A stretch of 64,000 bases of DNA from Thermophilibacter mediterraneus (GTDB lineage: Bacteria; Actinomycetota; Coriobacteriia; Coriobacteriales; Atopobiaceae): the NCBI RefSeq assembly GCF_900119385.1, contig NZ_FPKO01000008.1, forward strand, positions 124,001 through 188,000. Direction: 5' to 3'. The notes beneath the pieces were generated by a model that ran no database searches, was not told the origin of the DNA, and saw only the letters and a list, made by a program, of their open reading frames with translations. Within the stretch, counting starts at the first letter, position 1; each line of letters starts with the position of its first letter. The position numbers and the translations under genes are program-made. Shown piece by piece: positions 41,539 to 52,052 of this stretch.

Positions 41539-43203
41539 CTAGACCTCCATCACGACCGGGATGATCATCGGCCGCGTGTGCGTCTTGTTCCAGAGCAGGT
41601 TGGAGAGGGAGTTGCGCACGCCGCGGCGCAGCGCGTCGATGCTCGCCCCCCCTGAGCCGGCGAGCTTCTCGACCTGGGCGCGCACGAGGCTCTGCGCCTC
41701 GCCGAGCAGCAAATCGTCGGTGGAGGTGGCCACGCCGCGCGACGCGACCTCGACGGCCGCGACGCCCGAGCTGCGCTTGGAGAGGATGACGGTGCAGGTC
41801 ACCACGCCGTCCTGGGCGAGCTTCTGGCGGTCGCGCAGGACCACGGGGTTGGCCTCGGTGACGGTGCCACCGTCGACGTAGACCACGCCCGACTCGACGG
41901 CCCGGCCGCGGCGGACCTTGTGCTTGCAGAGCTCGAGCGAGTCGCCGTTGTCGAGCACGAAGACGTGGCTCGCGGGCACGCCCATCTGCTGGGCGAGCTC
42001 GGCGTGGGCGCGCAGGTGCTGGGCCTCGCCGTGGACGGGCATGAAGTAGCGCGGCTTGGCCATGGCGAGCATGAGCTTGAGCTCCTCCTGGCTCGCGTGG
42101 CCGGAGACGTGCACGAGGCCCTTCGACTTGTCGTAGATCTCGCACCCGATCTTGGAGAGCGAGTTGACGATGGACTGGACGCTCTTCTCGTTGCCGGGAA
42201 TGGGCGTGGCCGAGATGATCACGGTGTCGGTCTCGTGGATCGAGAGCGACTTGTGCTCGCCGGTCGCCATCCGCGCCAGGGCCGAGAGCGGCTCGCCCTG
42301 CGACCCCGTGCACAGCACCACGATCTTCTCGTCCGGGATGCGGTCGACGTCGTAGGCGTCGATGATGTCCTCGTCCGAGATCTTGAGGTAGCCGAGGTCG
42401 CGGGCGACCTTGGTGTTGGTCACCATGGAGCGGCCCGTGACCACGACCTTGCGGCCCACGGCCACGCTCGCGTCGCAGATCTGCTGCAGGCGGTGGATGT
42501 GGCTCGAGAAGGCGGCGACGAAGACGCGGCCGGGCGCGTTCTTGATGACGTGGCGCAGGTCGCGGCCGACCGCGGCCTCGGAGGGCGTGAAGCCCGGGCG
42601 GCAGGCGTTGGTCGAGTCGGAGAGCAGCAGGTCGACGCCGGACGCGCCGAACTTGTTGATGGCCTGGAAGTTGGGCCGGCGCCCGTCGATGGGCGTCTGG
42701 TCGAACTTGAAGTCGCCGGTGTGCATGACCGTGCCGGCCGGCGTCGACATGAACACGCCGAACGCAGCCGGGATGGAGTGCGTCATCGAGAAGAACGTGA
42801 TGTTGAAGGCGCCGAGCGTGATCGTGGAGCCGTCGTTGACCTCGCGGAACTTGGGGCTCTTGATGTTGTGCTCGGCCATCTTGCCCTGGATGATGCCCAG
42901 CGTGAGCTTGCTCGAGTAGATGGGCACCTTGCGGGTGAGGTCGGCGAGCAGGTACGGCAGGGCGCCGGTGTGGTCCTCGTGCCCGTGCGTGATGATGATG
43001 CCGCGGAGCTTGTCCTCGTTCTCCAGGACGTAGGTGTAGTCCGGCAGGATGAGGTCGATGCCGGGCTGCGCCTCGTCGGGAAACATCAGGCCGGCGTCGA
43101 CGAGCACCATGTCATCGCCGCACTCGAAGGCGGTCATGTTCTTCCCGATGCCGTCGAGGCCTCCGAGCGGGATGATCTTGAGCGTTATGTCCTTTTTTGG
43201 CAT
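41539..43203 (-). CDS. rnj: ribonuclease J
   Basis: A 554-aa metallo-beta-lactamase/beta-CASP nuclease. It opens ITLKIIPLGGLDGIGKNMTA and has the metal motif THGHEDHTGALPYL, LSDSTNA and a C-terminal dimer domain (SNLLWNKTHTRPMIIPVVMEV). It performs 5'-3' exo- and endonucleolytic mRNA and rRNA processing. I chose the ATG at 43203; the frame extends 28 codons further without homology. Confidence 0.94.
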   Translation of the reverse strand: MPKKDITLKIIPLGGLDGIGKNMTAFECGDDMVLVDAGLMFPDEAQPGIDLILPDYTYVLENEDKLRGIIITHGHEDHTGALPYLLADLTRKVPIYSSKLTLGIIQGKMAEHNIKSPKFREVNDGSTITLGAFNITFFSMTHSIPAAFGVFMSTPAGTVMHTGDFKFDQTPIDGRRPNFQAINKFGASGVDLLLSDSTNACRPGFTPSEAAVGRDLRHVIKNAPGRVFVAAFSSHIHRLQQICDASVAVGRKVVVTGRSMVTNTKVARDLGYLKISDEDIIDAYDVDRIPDEKIVVLCTGSQGEPLSALARMATGEHKSLSIHETDTVIISATPIPGNEKSVQSIVNSLSKIGCEIYDKSKGLVHVSGHASQEELKLMLAMAKPRYFMPVHGEAQHLRAHAELAQQMGVPASHVFVLDNGDSLELCKHKVRRGRAVESGVVYVDGGTVTEANPVVLRDRQKLAQDGVVTCTVILSKRSSGVAAVEVASRGVATSTDDLLLGEAQSLVRAQVEKLAGSGGASIDALRRGVRNSLSNLLWNKTHTRPMIIPVVMEV

Positions 43204-43464
43204 TCCTGGGCGGTTCCTTTCGTGGGACGACGGGACGTCTATGAGACGGCTCGGGCGGAGCTGACCCGCCGGCCGCGCAATTCGCATACTGGGTTAGTGT
43301 ACCCGAGAAGAACGCGGCTCCATCACGCCCCACGATAGTTTCACGCGCGCCGCCCCGGGCGGGCGCCGCCGTCACCCAGCCGACGGCCCTGCCCGCCGCG
43401 GAGACGACAGCGGCCCGGCCGCCACGCGGGCAGCCGGGCCGCAGCAGGACGTGTGCCGAGGGGC
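43204..43464. other. pnp-rnj spacer with strong hairpin
   Basis: A 261-bp gap. A GC hairpin at 43410-43442 (GCGGCCCGGC/GCCGGGCCGC) follows the pnp stop on the minus strand without a T-run, a probable transcript-end structure. No gene is supported. Confidence 0.55.
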
Positions 43465-45708
<2,244 letters not shown>

Positions 45709-45724
45709 ATCTTTTCCCTTATCT

Positions 45725-45848
45725 CCGCCTGCCCCGTTGCAGGCGGGCCGTCTTCGCGGGGATCGGCCCCTCGGCCGCCCCGCCGCCCGCTCGCGCGGGC
45801 CGTATGCGTCGCGGGGCCCTGCTCCCCCGCCGCCCGCTCGCGCGGGCC
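45725..45848 (-). promoter_or_regulatory. pnp leader with hairpin and duplicated stem-loop
   Basis: Immediately 5' of pnp is a perfect hairpin CCGCCTGC/GCAGGCGG (45725-45746). Further upstream a 22-bp stem-loop sequence (CCGCCGCCCGCTCGCGCGGG type) occurs twice, at 45780-45801 and 45827-45848, period 47. In many bacteria pnp mRNA is controlled by RNase cleavage of a leader hairpin; these structures could serve that purpose. Confidence 0.5.
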
Positions 45849-45849
45849 A

Positions 45850-45882
45850 TATCAAAGAAGGGGGCACCCGCAGGCGCCCCCT
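45850..45882 (-). terminator. terminator/attenuator between rpsO and pnp
   Basis: On the minus strand, 13 bp after the rpsO stop, GGGGGC...GCCCCC forms a stem followed by TTCTTTGAT. Imperfect T-run, so partial read-through into pnp is expected. Confidence 0.7.
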
Positions 45883-45894
45883 CCGAATGACCGC

Positions 45895-46173
45895 TTACTG
45901 GATGTTGTCGCGGATGCCGAGGCTCTTGATGAGGGTGCGGTAGGCCTCGATGTCGCGCGCCTTGATGTAGGACAGCAGGCGACGACGCTTGCCGACGAGC
46001 ATCAGCAGGCCGCGACGGGTGTGGAAGTCCTTCGGGTGCTGCTTCATGTGCTCGGTCAGGCCCTTGATGCGCTCGGTGAGCAGGGCGACCTGGACGTCGG
46101 CGGAACCGGAGTCCTTGTCGTTGGCGCCGTACTGGGCGACGAGCTCGGCCTTGCGCTCCTTGGTGACTGCCAT
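45895..46173 (-). CDS. rpsO: 30S ribosomal protein S15
   Basis: A 92-aa protein with the S15 signature (KDFHTRRGLLMLVGKRRRLL SYI) and start MAVTKERKAELVAQYGAND. It binds 16S rRNA helices 20-22. AAAGGTGG lies upstream of the ATG at 46173. Genes rpsO-pnp are in their classic order. Confidence 0.97.
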   Translation of the reverse strand: MAVTKERKAELVAQYGANDKDSGSADVQVALLTERIKGLTEHMKQHPKDFHTRRGLLMLVGKRRRLLSYIKARDIEAYRTLIKSLGIRDNIQ

Positions 46174-46671
46174 GTCAAAACCACCTTTCACATAGATTCG
46201 CCCCGAACTGGGAAGGCCGTCAGGCAGTTGGCGCGCCTCCAGGTACGGGGTATGGACCTGCGGTAGTGTAGCACATGCCGGGCGCGAGGTCCTTCTCGGC
46301 GGAAAATCCACGAACGCGCGGGGTGGGGCGGGGCGGGGCGTGCGGCGGGGCGTGCGGAGCTGGGCTGGCGCGCACTCGACGCGATTGCGCGCATCCCCGT
46401 CGAGTGCGCGCTCCCTCCCCCGCCTGGGAGCGCACTCGACAGGTTTCGTGTCCGCGCGGACAGGAACTGGGCCGAGTGCGCGGTGGGCGGAGCGCACTCG
46501 ACGGGCTTCTCGTCCGCGCGGACAGGAACGGCGCCGAGTGCGCGGTGGTCGGAGCGCACTCGACGGGCTTCTCGTCCGCGCGGACAGGAACGGCGCCGAG
46601 TGCGCGGTGGTCGGCGCGCACTCGACGGGCTTCGTGTCCGCGCCTCGGCGCACGGCCCCGCGCGCCGCCCG
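46174..46671. other. intergenic region dominated by a 62-bp hairpin array
   Basis: A 498-bp gap between two minus-strand genes. The rpsO promoter presumably lies in the part nearest rpsO, but no clear boxes are seen. The rest is the tandem array at 46370-46650. Frames through it are repeat-generated and have no RBS. Confidence 0.7.
46370..46650. repeat. 62-bp tandem array of nested hairpins
   Basis: GCGCACTCG starts units at 46430, 46492, 46554 and 46616, exactly 62 bp apart; GTCCGCGCGGAC recurs at 46450, 46512 and 46574, and is truncated at 46636. Each unit is a nested hairpin: GCGCACTCG...GTCCGCGCGGAC...CGAGTGCGC. A related hairpin, GCGCACTCGAC/GTCGAGTGCGC (46370-46409), precedes it. Units 2 and 3 are near identical. 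Unit positions 1-27 match element 2 at 18 kb at 23 of 27 bases. Confidence 0.9.
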
Positions 46672-47391
46672 CTACCCCCGGGCCGCGTCCACGAGGGCAG
46701 AGAAGATCTTTCGGCTCGGCTCGTCGACGAGGTGCGCGAACTCGGGGTGCCACTGCACCGCCCAGAGGAAGCGCGACGCGGGGCGCCACACCGCCTCGAC
46801 CACGCCGTCGGGGGCCTCCGCCATGACCTCGAGCCCCGGGGCCACGTCGCGCAGCGCCTGGTGGTGGTAGCTGTTCACGGGCAGCTCGCCGGCGCCGACG
46901 CACGCGGCGAGCGGCGTGCCCGAAAGCACCTCGACCGTGTGGACCGGCTGGTCGTAGGGCGGCTGGCCGTGGTGCTCGACCGCGGAGGGGCGCTGCCGGG
47001 GGAGGTCCTGCCAGAGCGTGCCTCCGAGCACGGCGTTGATCACCTGGATGCCGCGGCAGATGCCGAGCGTGGGCACGTCGCGCGCCACGAGCTCGGGCAC
47101 GAGCAGGGCCTCCATGGCGTCGCGCTCGCCGCAGAGCTCGCCGCAGAGGGCGACGGCCTCGGGGCCCTTCTCGCCGTAGAGGGCCGGGCCCACGTCCTGG
47201 CCGCCGGTCACCACCACGCCGTCCACCACGTCGAGCGCGCGGGAGAGCGCCCCGGCGTCGGCGGTCAGCGGCAGCATCACGGGCACGCCGCCGGCCTCGG
47301 ACACGGCGTCGAAGTATCCGGGCAGCATCCACAGGCTCTCGAGCTTGTGGTCGACGAGCGGCACGACGCCGATGACGGGACGATTGGGCAT
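46672..47391 (-). CDS. gamma-glutamyl-gamma-aminobutyrate hydrolase family protein
   Basis: A 239-aa class-I glutamine-amidotransferase-like hydrolase (Peptidase C26, PuuD-like). Nucleophile Cys112 is in LGICRGIQVINAVLGG; the His is in WAVQWHPEF. It opens RPVIGVVPLVDHKLESLW. The ATG at 47391 has AGGAGGAGAGCCC upstream. It probably hydrolyses gamma-glutamyl amides; no putrescine pathway partner is adjacent. Immediately downstream is the hairpin array. Confidence 0.88.
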   Translation of the reverse strand: MPNRPVIGVVPLVDHKLESLWMLPGYFDAVSEAGGVPVMLPLTADAGALSRALDVVDGVVVTGGQDVGPALYGEKGPEAVALCGELCGERDAMEALLVPELVARDVPTLGICRGIQVINAVLGGTLWQDLPRQRPSAVEHHGQPPYDQPVHTVEVLSGTPLAACVGAGELPVNSYHHQALRDVAPGLEVMAEAPDGVVEAVWRPASRFLWAVQWHPEFAHLVDEPSRKIFSALVDAARG

Positions 47392-47487
47392 GGGCTCTCC
47401 TCCTGACGGCTTTTCTCGGCCGCCCATTATGCCGCAAACCCGCCCCGGCGGCGAGGGAGGGGCCCGGCCGCGGCGCGTCAGCGGAGG

Positions 47488-47991
47488 TCACGTCGTGGCG
47501 CCTCGGCGCTCCCTGATGAGCTCCACGGCGCGCGACGCGTTCACGCAGGGGACCGGAGAGCGGCGCGTGAGCGCAGCGTCGGCCGTGACCACGTAGTCCG
47601 CGTCGGCCCGATAGGCGGCACCCAACAGGAGGTCATCCTCGAAGTCGTCGTGCGCTGACCGCAGCGTGAACGCCTGGAGCACCTCGGCGTGACCCACCGG
47701 GACAACGAGCGCCCTGTCGACCACGGCGCGGACGCACCCCCAGGCGGTCTCGCGCGCCGCTGCGGCCGCTTGGGACGAGACATCGCCCGTGACCGCGCGA
47801 GCATCGCGACGAAACACGTTCTCAAGAAGATAGGCGAGATCCTTGAGCGAGAGCGACGCGGCGTAGAGGACGACGTCCTCGGACCCGAAGGCAAGCCTCA
47901 CGAGCTCGACCGCCTCGCGGTGCGGCTCCTGGCGCACGAGGAAGTAGTCCATCCACACGTTGGTGTCCACGAGCAGCTTGAGCGGCGTCAC
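47488..47991 (-). CDS. PIN-domain toxin (ribonuclease) of a type II TA pair
   Basis: A 167-aa protein. PIN acidic residues are visible: LLVDTNVWMDYF (Asp9), a mid Glu/Asp cluster (DDFEDDLLLGAAYRADAD) and YVVTADAALTRRS. A GTG at 47991 overlaps the antitoxin TGA as GTGA; an earlier GTG (48003) is possible. Usual targets are tRNA or mRNA; this one is unknown. Codon usage is normal, so the pair is not obviously recent. Confidence 0.82.
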   Translation of the reverse strand: MTPLKLLVDTNVWMDYFLVRQEPHREAVELVRLAFGSEDVVLYAASLSLKDLAYLLENVFRRDARAVTGDVSSQAAAAARETAWGCVRAVVDRALVVPVGHAEVLQAFTLRSAHDDFEDDLLLGAAYRADADYVVTADAALTRRSPVPCVNASRAVELIRERRGATT

Positions 47992-48329
47992 GCAAACCCC
48001 CACTCACGGAGCCGGTCGAGCGCGGCGTCCTCGCGCAGCCTCTCGTAGTCCACGGGAACCTCGGGCTGCTCGATCCCCACCCGCTCGTAGAATTCCGCCA
48101 CGATGCGCGCCCCCTCGTCGGCGACAGAGTCTGGCGAGGCTGGCCCGTCCTCAAGGTCCTCATGCCGCAGAACCCGCTCAAGAGCGGCAGGCAGCTCGTC
48201 GTGGACACTCAGATACTCCCAGAGCGCACGCACCGCCTGCGAGGGAGTGCGCCCGCGCGCCGCGAGCACGGCGTCACCCGAGCGCTTGAGCGCGCGGTCA
48301 AGGCGCACGTTCATCTGGGCCGCCTCCAT
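47988..48329 (-). CDS. RelB/DinJ-like antitoxin
   Basis: A 113-aa protein. The N-terminus AQMNVRLDRALKRSGDAVLA ARGRTPSQAVRALWEYL is a ribbon-helix-helix of the RelB/DinJ type; the acidic C-terminal half (EDLEDGPASPDSVADEGARI) would bind and mask the toxin. The ATG at 48329 follows GAGGAGGGGGCC. It precedes and overlaps the PIN gene, the typical order of autoregulated TA operons. Confidence 0.82.
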   Translation of the reverse strand: MEAAQMNVRLDRALKRSGDAVLAARGRTPSQAVRALWEYLSVHDELPAALERVLRHEDLEDGPASPDSVADEGARIVAEFYERVGIEQPEVPVDYERLREDAALDRLREWGFA

Positions 48330-48379
48330 GGCCCCCTCCTCGCTATACGCGTCATCAGAACAAGTATAGCATCCGTGCG

Positions 48380-49129
48380 TCACGCGCCGGCGAGAAACTC
48401 CATCGCGCGCAGGCGGGCGTCGAGGTGCGTGACGGCCCAGGAGTGCGAGAGCGCGAGCAGCAGCGCCGCAGTCTGGCCGTCCACCTCGGCGGCGAGCAGC
48501 TCGTCAAAGGTGCAGGCGAGCGTCGCGCGCAGCCACGCCAGCTCGCCGGCAGAGAGCGCCTCGGCGCCGGCCACCTCGCGCGCGCAGCTCCCGCACAGCG
48601 CGCCGCCGGCCGCGGGCGAGAAGAACGCGACGTCGGCGTCCCCGCAGGCGCAGCACGCCGCGAGCTCCGGCCGCCAGCCGCCGTGCGCGAGCACCTTCCA
48701 CGCATATGCGGCGACCACGAGGTCGAGGTGCGCGCGGTCGGGAGCCTCCTCGCAGGCCCCGAGGGCGCGCGAGCAGATCGGGCGGAGGAAGGGGTCCGGG
48801 GCGTCCTCGAAGCAGGTGAGCCGCGCGACCTCTGCCACGGCGCTCGCCGCCGCGACGCGCTCGTAGTCGCCGCGCAGCCCGGCGTGCGGCTCCACGAGCG
48901 AGGCCTCGCTCACCACGTCGAGCGAGCGCCCGGCGGCGAGAAGGAAGTCCGTCTCGCAGAAGAGCTCCACGCGCGCGGCGAGGCGCCCGCCGGGCTTGCG
49001 CGCGCCCTTGGCAACCGCGCGCAGCTGCGAGCCGTCCTGGCCGAGCAGCGTGAGGATGAGGTCCGCCTCGCCGAGCTTGGTCCGGTCGAGCACGATGGCA
49101 CGGGTGCGGTAGGTGCGCCTCCCCGCCAT
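48380..49129 (-). CDS. recO: DNA repair protein RecO
   Basis: A 249-aa protein with an N-terminal OB fold (YRTRAIVLDRTKLGEADLIL) and a zinc site built from CCACGD and GGALCGSCA. It loads RecA with RecFR. Its ATG lies 3 bp after the era stop, continuing the phoH-ybeY-dgkA-era-recO operon. Intact. Confidence 0.93.
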   Translation of the reverse strand: MAGRRTYRTRAIVLDRTKLGEADLILTLLGQDGSQLRAVAKGARKPGGRLAARVELFCETDFLLAAGRSLDVVSEASLVEPHAGLRGDYERVAAASAVAEVARLTCFEDAPDPFLRPICSRALGACEEAPDRAHLDLVVAAYAWKVLAHGGWRPELAACCACGDADVAFFSPAAGGALCGSCAREVAGAEALSAGELAWLRATLACTFDELLAAEVDGQTAALLLALSHSWAVTHLDARLRAMEFLAGA

Positions 49130-49132
49130 GCG

Positions 49133-50077
49133 CTAGCCCTCGTCCAGCCCGTAGCCCAGGCGGCGGATCTCGCGCTGGTCGCGGCGCCACTGCGGCGCCA
49201 CGCGCACCGTGAGGTCCAGGAACACCTTGCAGCCGAGGAGCCGCTCGATGTCGCGGCGGGCCTCGATGCCCACGCGCTTGATCATCTGGCCGCCGCGGCC
49301 GAGCACGATGCCCTTCTGCCCGTCGCGCTCCACGAGGATCGTGGCGCTGATCGAGGCGTGGCCGTCGTCGGCGTACTCGAGCTCCTCGCAGAGCACGCCC
49401 ACGGAGTGCGGCAGCTCCTGGCGCAGGTGCAGGAAGAGCTTCTCGCGCACGAACTCGGCGACGAGGTCCTCGGGCGTGGCGTCGACGTCCATGTCGTCCG
49501 GGAACCACTTGGGCCCCTCGGGCAGGTGCTCCGAGACGAGGCCCACGAAGGCGTCCACGTTGAAGCCCTCGGTCGCCGAGACCACGAGCTCGTCGTCGAA
49601 GCGCGCCAGGGCGCGGGCCGCCTCGAGCTGGGCGGCGACCTGCTCGGGGCCGGCGATGTCGGCCTTGGTGAGCACGAGCAGCTTGTAGTCCGCGTCCGCC
49701 CGATCGACGTGGCGGGCCACCCACTCGTCGCCGCGGCCCACGGGCTTGGTCGCGTCCACGAGGAAGGCGACCGCGTCGGCGTCGGCGAGCTCGGCGAGGG
49801 CGGCGCGGTTGAGCTCGCTGCCCAGGGCGTCCTTGGGCTTGTGCAGGCCCGGCGTGTCGATGATGACGAGCTGCGAGAGCGGCGTGTTGATGACGGCCCG
49901 CATGCGGCGGCGCGTGGTCTGCGCCACCGGGCTCGTGATGGCGACCTTCTCCCCCATGCAGGCGTTGAGCAGGGTGGACTTGCCCGCGTTGGGGCGTCCC
50001 ACGAGCGCCACGAACCCGCTCCTGAAGGTCGGGGCCTCCGCGGGCGCGGCGCTCCTGTCGGCGTACTTGTCGCTCAT
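49133..50077 (-). CDS. era: ribosome-assembly GTPase Era
   Basis: A 314-aa protein: G1 GRPNAGKST, G2 region TTRRRMRAVINT, G3 DTPGLHKP, G4 TKAD, and a C-terminal KH domain (GRGGQMIKRVGIEARRDIER). It matures the 3' end of 16S rRNA. The first 19 residues are an extra flexible tail. Fourth gene in its operon. Confidence 0.96.
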   Translation of the reverse strand: MSDKYADRSAAPAEAPTFRSGFVALVGRPNAGKSTLLNACMGEKVAITSPVAQTTRRRMRAVINTPLSQLVIIDTPGLHKPKDALGSELNRAALAELADADAVAFLVDATKPVGRGDEWVARHVDRADADYKLLVLTKADIAGPEQVAAQLEAARALARFDDELVVSATEGFNVDAFVGLVSEHLPEGPKWFPDDMDVDATPEDLVAEFVREKLFLHLRQELPHSVGVLCEELEYADDGHASISATILVERDGQKGIVLGRGGQMIKRVGIEARRDIERLLGCKVFLDLTVRVAPQWRRDQREIRRLGYGLDEG

Positions 50078-50102
50078 GCGTGTCCTCCCGGGGCGTGCCC
50101 CA

Positions 50103-50477
50103 CTAGTTGACGATTGCGTTTGCGTAGACGAGCACCCCCACCACGGCCACGACGAACGAGAGGAACCACACCGCGGCGGCGGCGATGTCCTTGGCGCGGC
50201 CCGCGAGCGGGTGGAACTCGGGCGAGACGAGGTCGACCACCGTCTCGACGGCGGTGTTGAAGAGCTCGGCCATGATGACCACCGCGCAGCAGAGAAGGAC
50301 GATGGCCCAGCTCAGGAGGTCGATCTGCAGCACCACGCCCGCGACCACGGCGAGCGCGCCCACGGCGAGCATGACCTTGATGTTGCGCTCTGTGGTGACG
50401 GCGGTCCTGAACCCCTGGATCGCGAAGAGGAAGCTCCTCCTGAAGTCGGGGTGGTCGCTCTTGGAGCCGGGGATCAT
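50103..50477 (-). CDS. dgkA: diacylglycerol/undecaprenol kinase
   Basis: A 124-aa membrane protein with three hydrophobic helices and the DgkA core VIMAELFNTAVETVVDLVSP. In Gram-positives this class phosphorylates undecaprenol. The N-terminus is FRRSFLFAIQGFRTAVTTER. Its ATG overlaps the ybeY TGA. Confidence 0.92.
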   Translation of the reverse strand: MIPGSKSDHPDFRRSFLFAIQGFRTAVTTERNIKVMLAVGALAVVAGVVLQIDLLSWAIVLLCCAVVIMAELFNTAVETVVDLVSPEFHPLAGRAKDIAAAAVWFLSFVVAVVGVLVYANAIVN

Positions 50478-50983
50478 GCCTCGTCGTCCCCACGGTGGCG
50501 CGTCAGCACGACGTGGTCGATCGGCGCGTCGCACGGCATGAGGGCCAGGAGCTCCTCCTCGCGCGCCTCCATGCCGGCGGCCTCCTCCTCGTCGAGGTGG
50601 TCGTAGCCGAGCAGGTGCAGCAGGCCGTGGGTGAGCAGCAGCCTGAACTCGTCGGCCTCCGTGGTGCCGAAGTCGGCCGCCTGGCGCGCGATGTAGGCGG
50701 GCGCCAGGACGATGTCGCCGAGCTCGCAGGGCTCCCCGGGAGCGAGCGACGGGTCGTCGGGGCGCTCGCACTCGAGCGAGATGACGTCGGTGGCGCGGTC
50801 GACGTCGCGCCAGGCGTCGTTGAGCGTGCGGATGCGCCCCTCGCTCACCACGGAGATCGAGACCATGCAGGGCCGCTCGACCCCCTCCTCGCGCAGCACG
50901 AGGTCGCAGTCCGAGCGAATCTCGTCGTCGGGGATGGGGGCGCGCACGCCCTCCTCGCACGAGAGGTCGTACTCGTTATCCAT
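50474..50983 (-). CDS. ybeY: endoribonuclease YbeY
   Basis: A 169-aa protein with the zinc motif THGLLHLLGYDH (H-x3-H-x5-H) and VDRATDVISLE upstream. It acts in 16S rRNA maturation and ribosome quality control. I chose the ATG at 50983 (GGAGCAGAGCC); it overlaps phoH by 8 bp. Confidence 0.94.
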   Translation of the reverse strand: MDNEYDLSCEEGVRAPIPDDEIRSDCDLVLREEGVERPCMVSISVVSEGRIRTLNDAWRDVDRATDVISLECERPDDPSLAPGEPCELGDIVLAPAYIARQAADFGTTEADEFRLLLTHGLLHLLGYDHLDEEEAAGMEAREEELLALMPCDAPIDHVVLTRHRGDDEA

Positions 50984-51947
50984 GGCTCTGCTCCTTTGCC
51001 TTTGCCGCGGCGTCCGCCGCATAGGCGTCGACGATGCGCGCCACGAGCGTGTGCCGCACGATGTCGTTGCGGTCGAGGTCGACGAAGGACACGTCGTCGA
51101 CGTCGGCGAGCACGCGCCGGGCCGACTCGAGGCCGCCCACGCCCGCGAGGTCGCGCTGCGAGGCGTCGCCGGTCACGACGAACTTTGACGAGAACCCCAG
51201 GCGGGTGAGGAACATCTTCATCTGCTCGGGCGTGGTGTTCTGCGCCTCGTCGAGGATGACGAAGGCGTTGTTGAAGGTGCGCCCGCGCATGAACGCGAGC
51301 GGGGCGATCTCGATGACGCCCTGCTCGATGAGGGCGTTGCCCTTGCCCATGTCGGTCATGTCGAAGAGCGCGTCGTAGAGCGGGCGGACGTAGGGGTCGA
51401 GCTTCTCCTCGAGCGTCCCGGGGAGGTAGCCGAGCGACTCCCCCGCCTCGACGACCGGGCGCGTGAGCACGATGCGCCCCACCTCGCGGCGCTTGAGGGC
51501 GGCGACCGCCATCGCCATGGCGAGGTAGGTCTTGCCGGTGCCGGCGGGGCCGATGCCAAAGGTGACCGTGTTGCGGCGGATCGACTCGACGTAGCGCTTC
51601 TGGCCGGCGGTCTTGGGCCGGATGGCGCGCCCGTGATAGGTGAGCAGGATGTCGTCACCGCTGAGGTCGAGCCGCTCGGCGCCGTGCCGGACCTGGTCGA
51701 CCACGAGCTCGACGTCGCTGGGCGCGGGGGTCTCGCCCGCCTCGACGAGGCGGATGAGGCGCGAGAAGACCGAGGTGACCTGGTCGACGACCTCGGTGGG
51801 GCCCGAGACGCTCACCTGGTTGCCGCGCACCGAGATCATCGCGTCGAAGCTGGCCTCGACGCGGCGCAGCAAGACGTCGGCGGGGCCCATGAGGACCGTC
51901 GGGTCGACGGAGTCCGGGATGGTGAGGCGAACCTGCGTTGGCTCCAT
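50976..51947 (-). CDS. phoH: PhoH-family ATPase
   Basis: A 323-aa protein with an N-terminal KH-like region and a PhoH ATPase domain: Walker A GIGPAGTGKTYLAMAMA, VILDEAQNTTPEQMKMFL, and a TGDASQRDL sensor. Paired with ybeY as in most bacteria; a probable RNA-linked helicase. The first gene of the operon ending in recO; GGAGGAGC precedes the ATG. Confidence 0.94.
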   Translation of the reverse strand: MEPTQVRLTIPDSVDPTVLMGPADVLLRRVEASFDAMISVRGNQVSVSGPTEVVDQVTSVFSRLIRLVEAGETPAPSDVELVVDQVRHGAERLDLSGDDILLTYHGRAIRPKTAGQKRYVESIRRNTVTFGIGPAGTGKTYLAMAMAVAALKRREVGRIVLTRPVVEAGESLGYLPGTLEEKLDPYVRPLYDALFDMTDMGKGNALIEQGVIEIAPLAFMRGRTFNNAFVILDEAQNTTPEQMKMFLTRLGFSSKFVVTGDASQRDLAGVGGLESARRVLADVDDVSFVDLDRNDIVRHTLVARIVDAYAADAAAKAKEQSHG

Positions 51948-52052
51948 GCTCCTCCTGTGACGACGTGGCCGGCGGGCGTCGCGACGGGCGTCCCTACGAC
52001 GATGATACCCGAACGCGGCGCGGCGGGGGCGGGCCCACGGGGCGCGGGGCGC

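Noticed and set aside
46370-46650. CRISPR array
   Set aside because: The period is constant, but units are contiguous with no unique spacers, and no cas genes are present.
46188-46653. Minus-strand ORFs extending rpsO upstream through the repeat array
   Set aside because: They are generated by the 62-bp repeat, change residue pattern with each unit because 62 is not a multiple of three, and S15 has a normal start with RBS at 46173.
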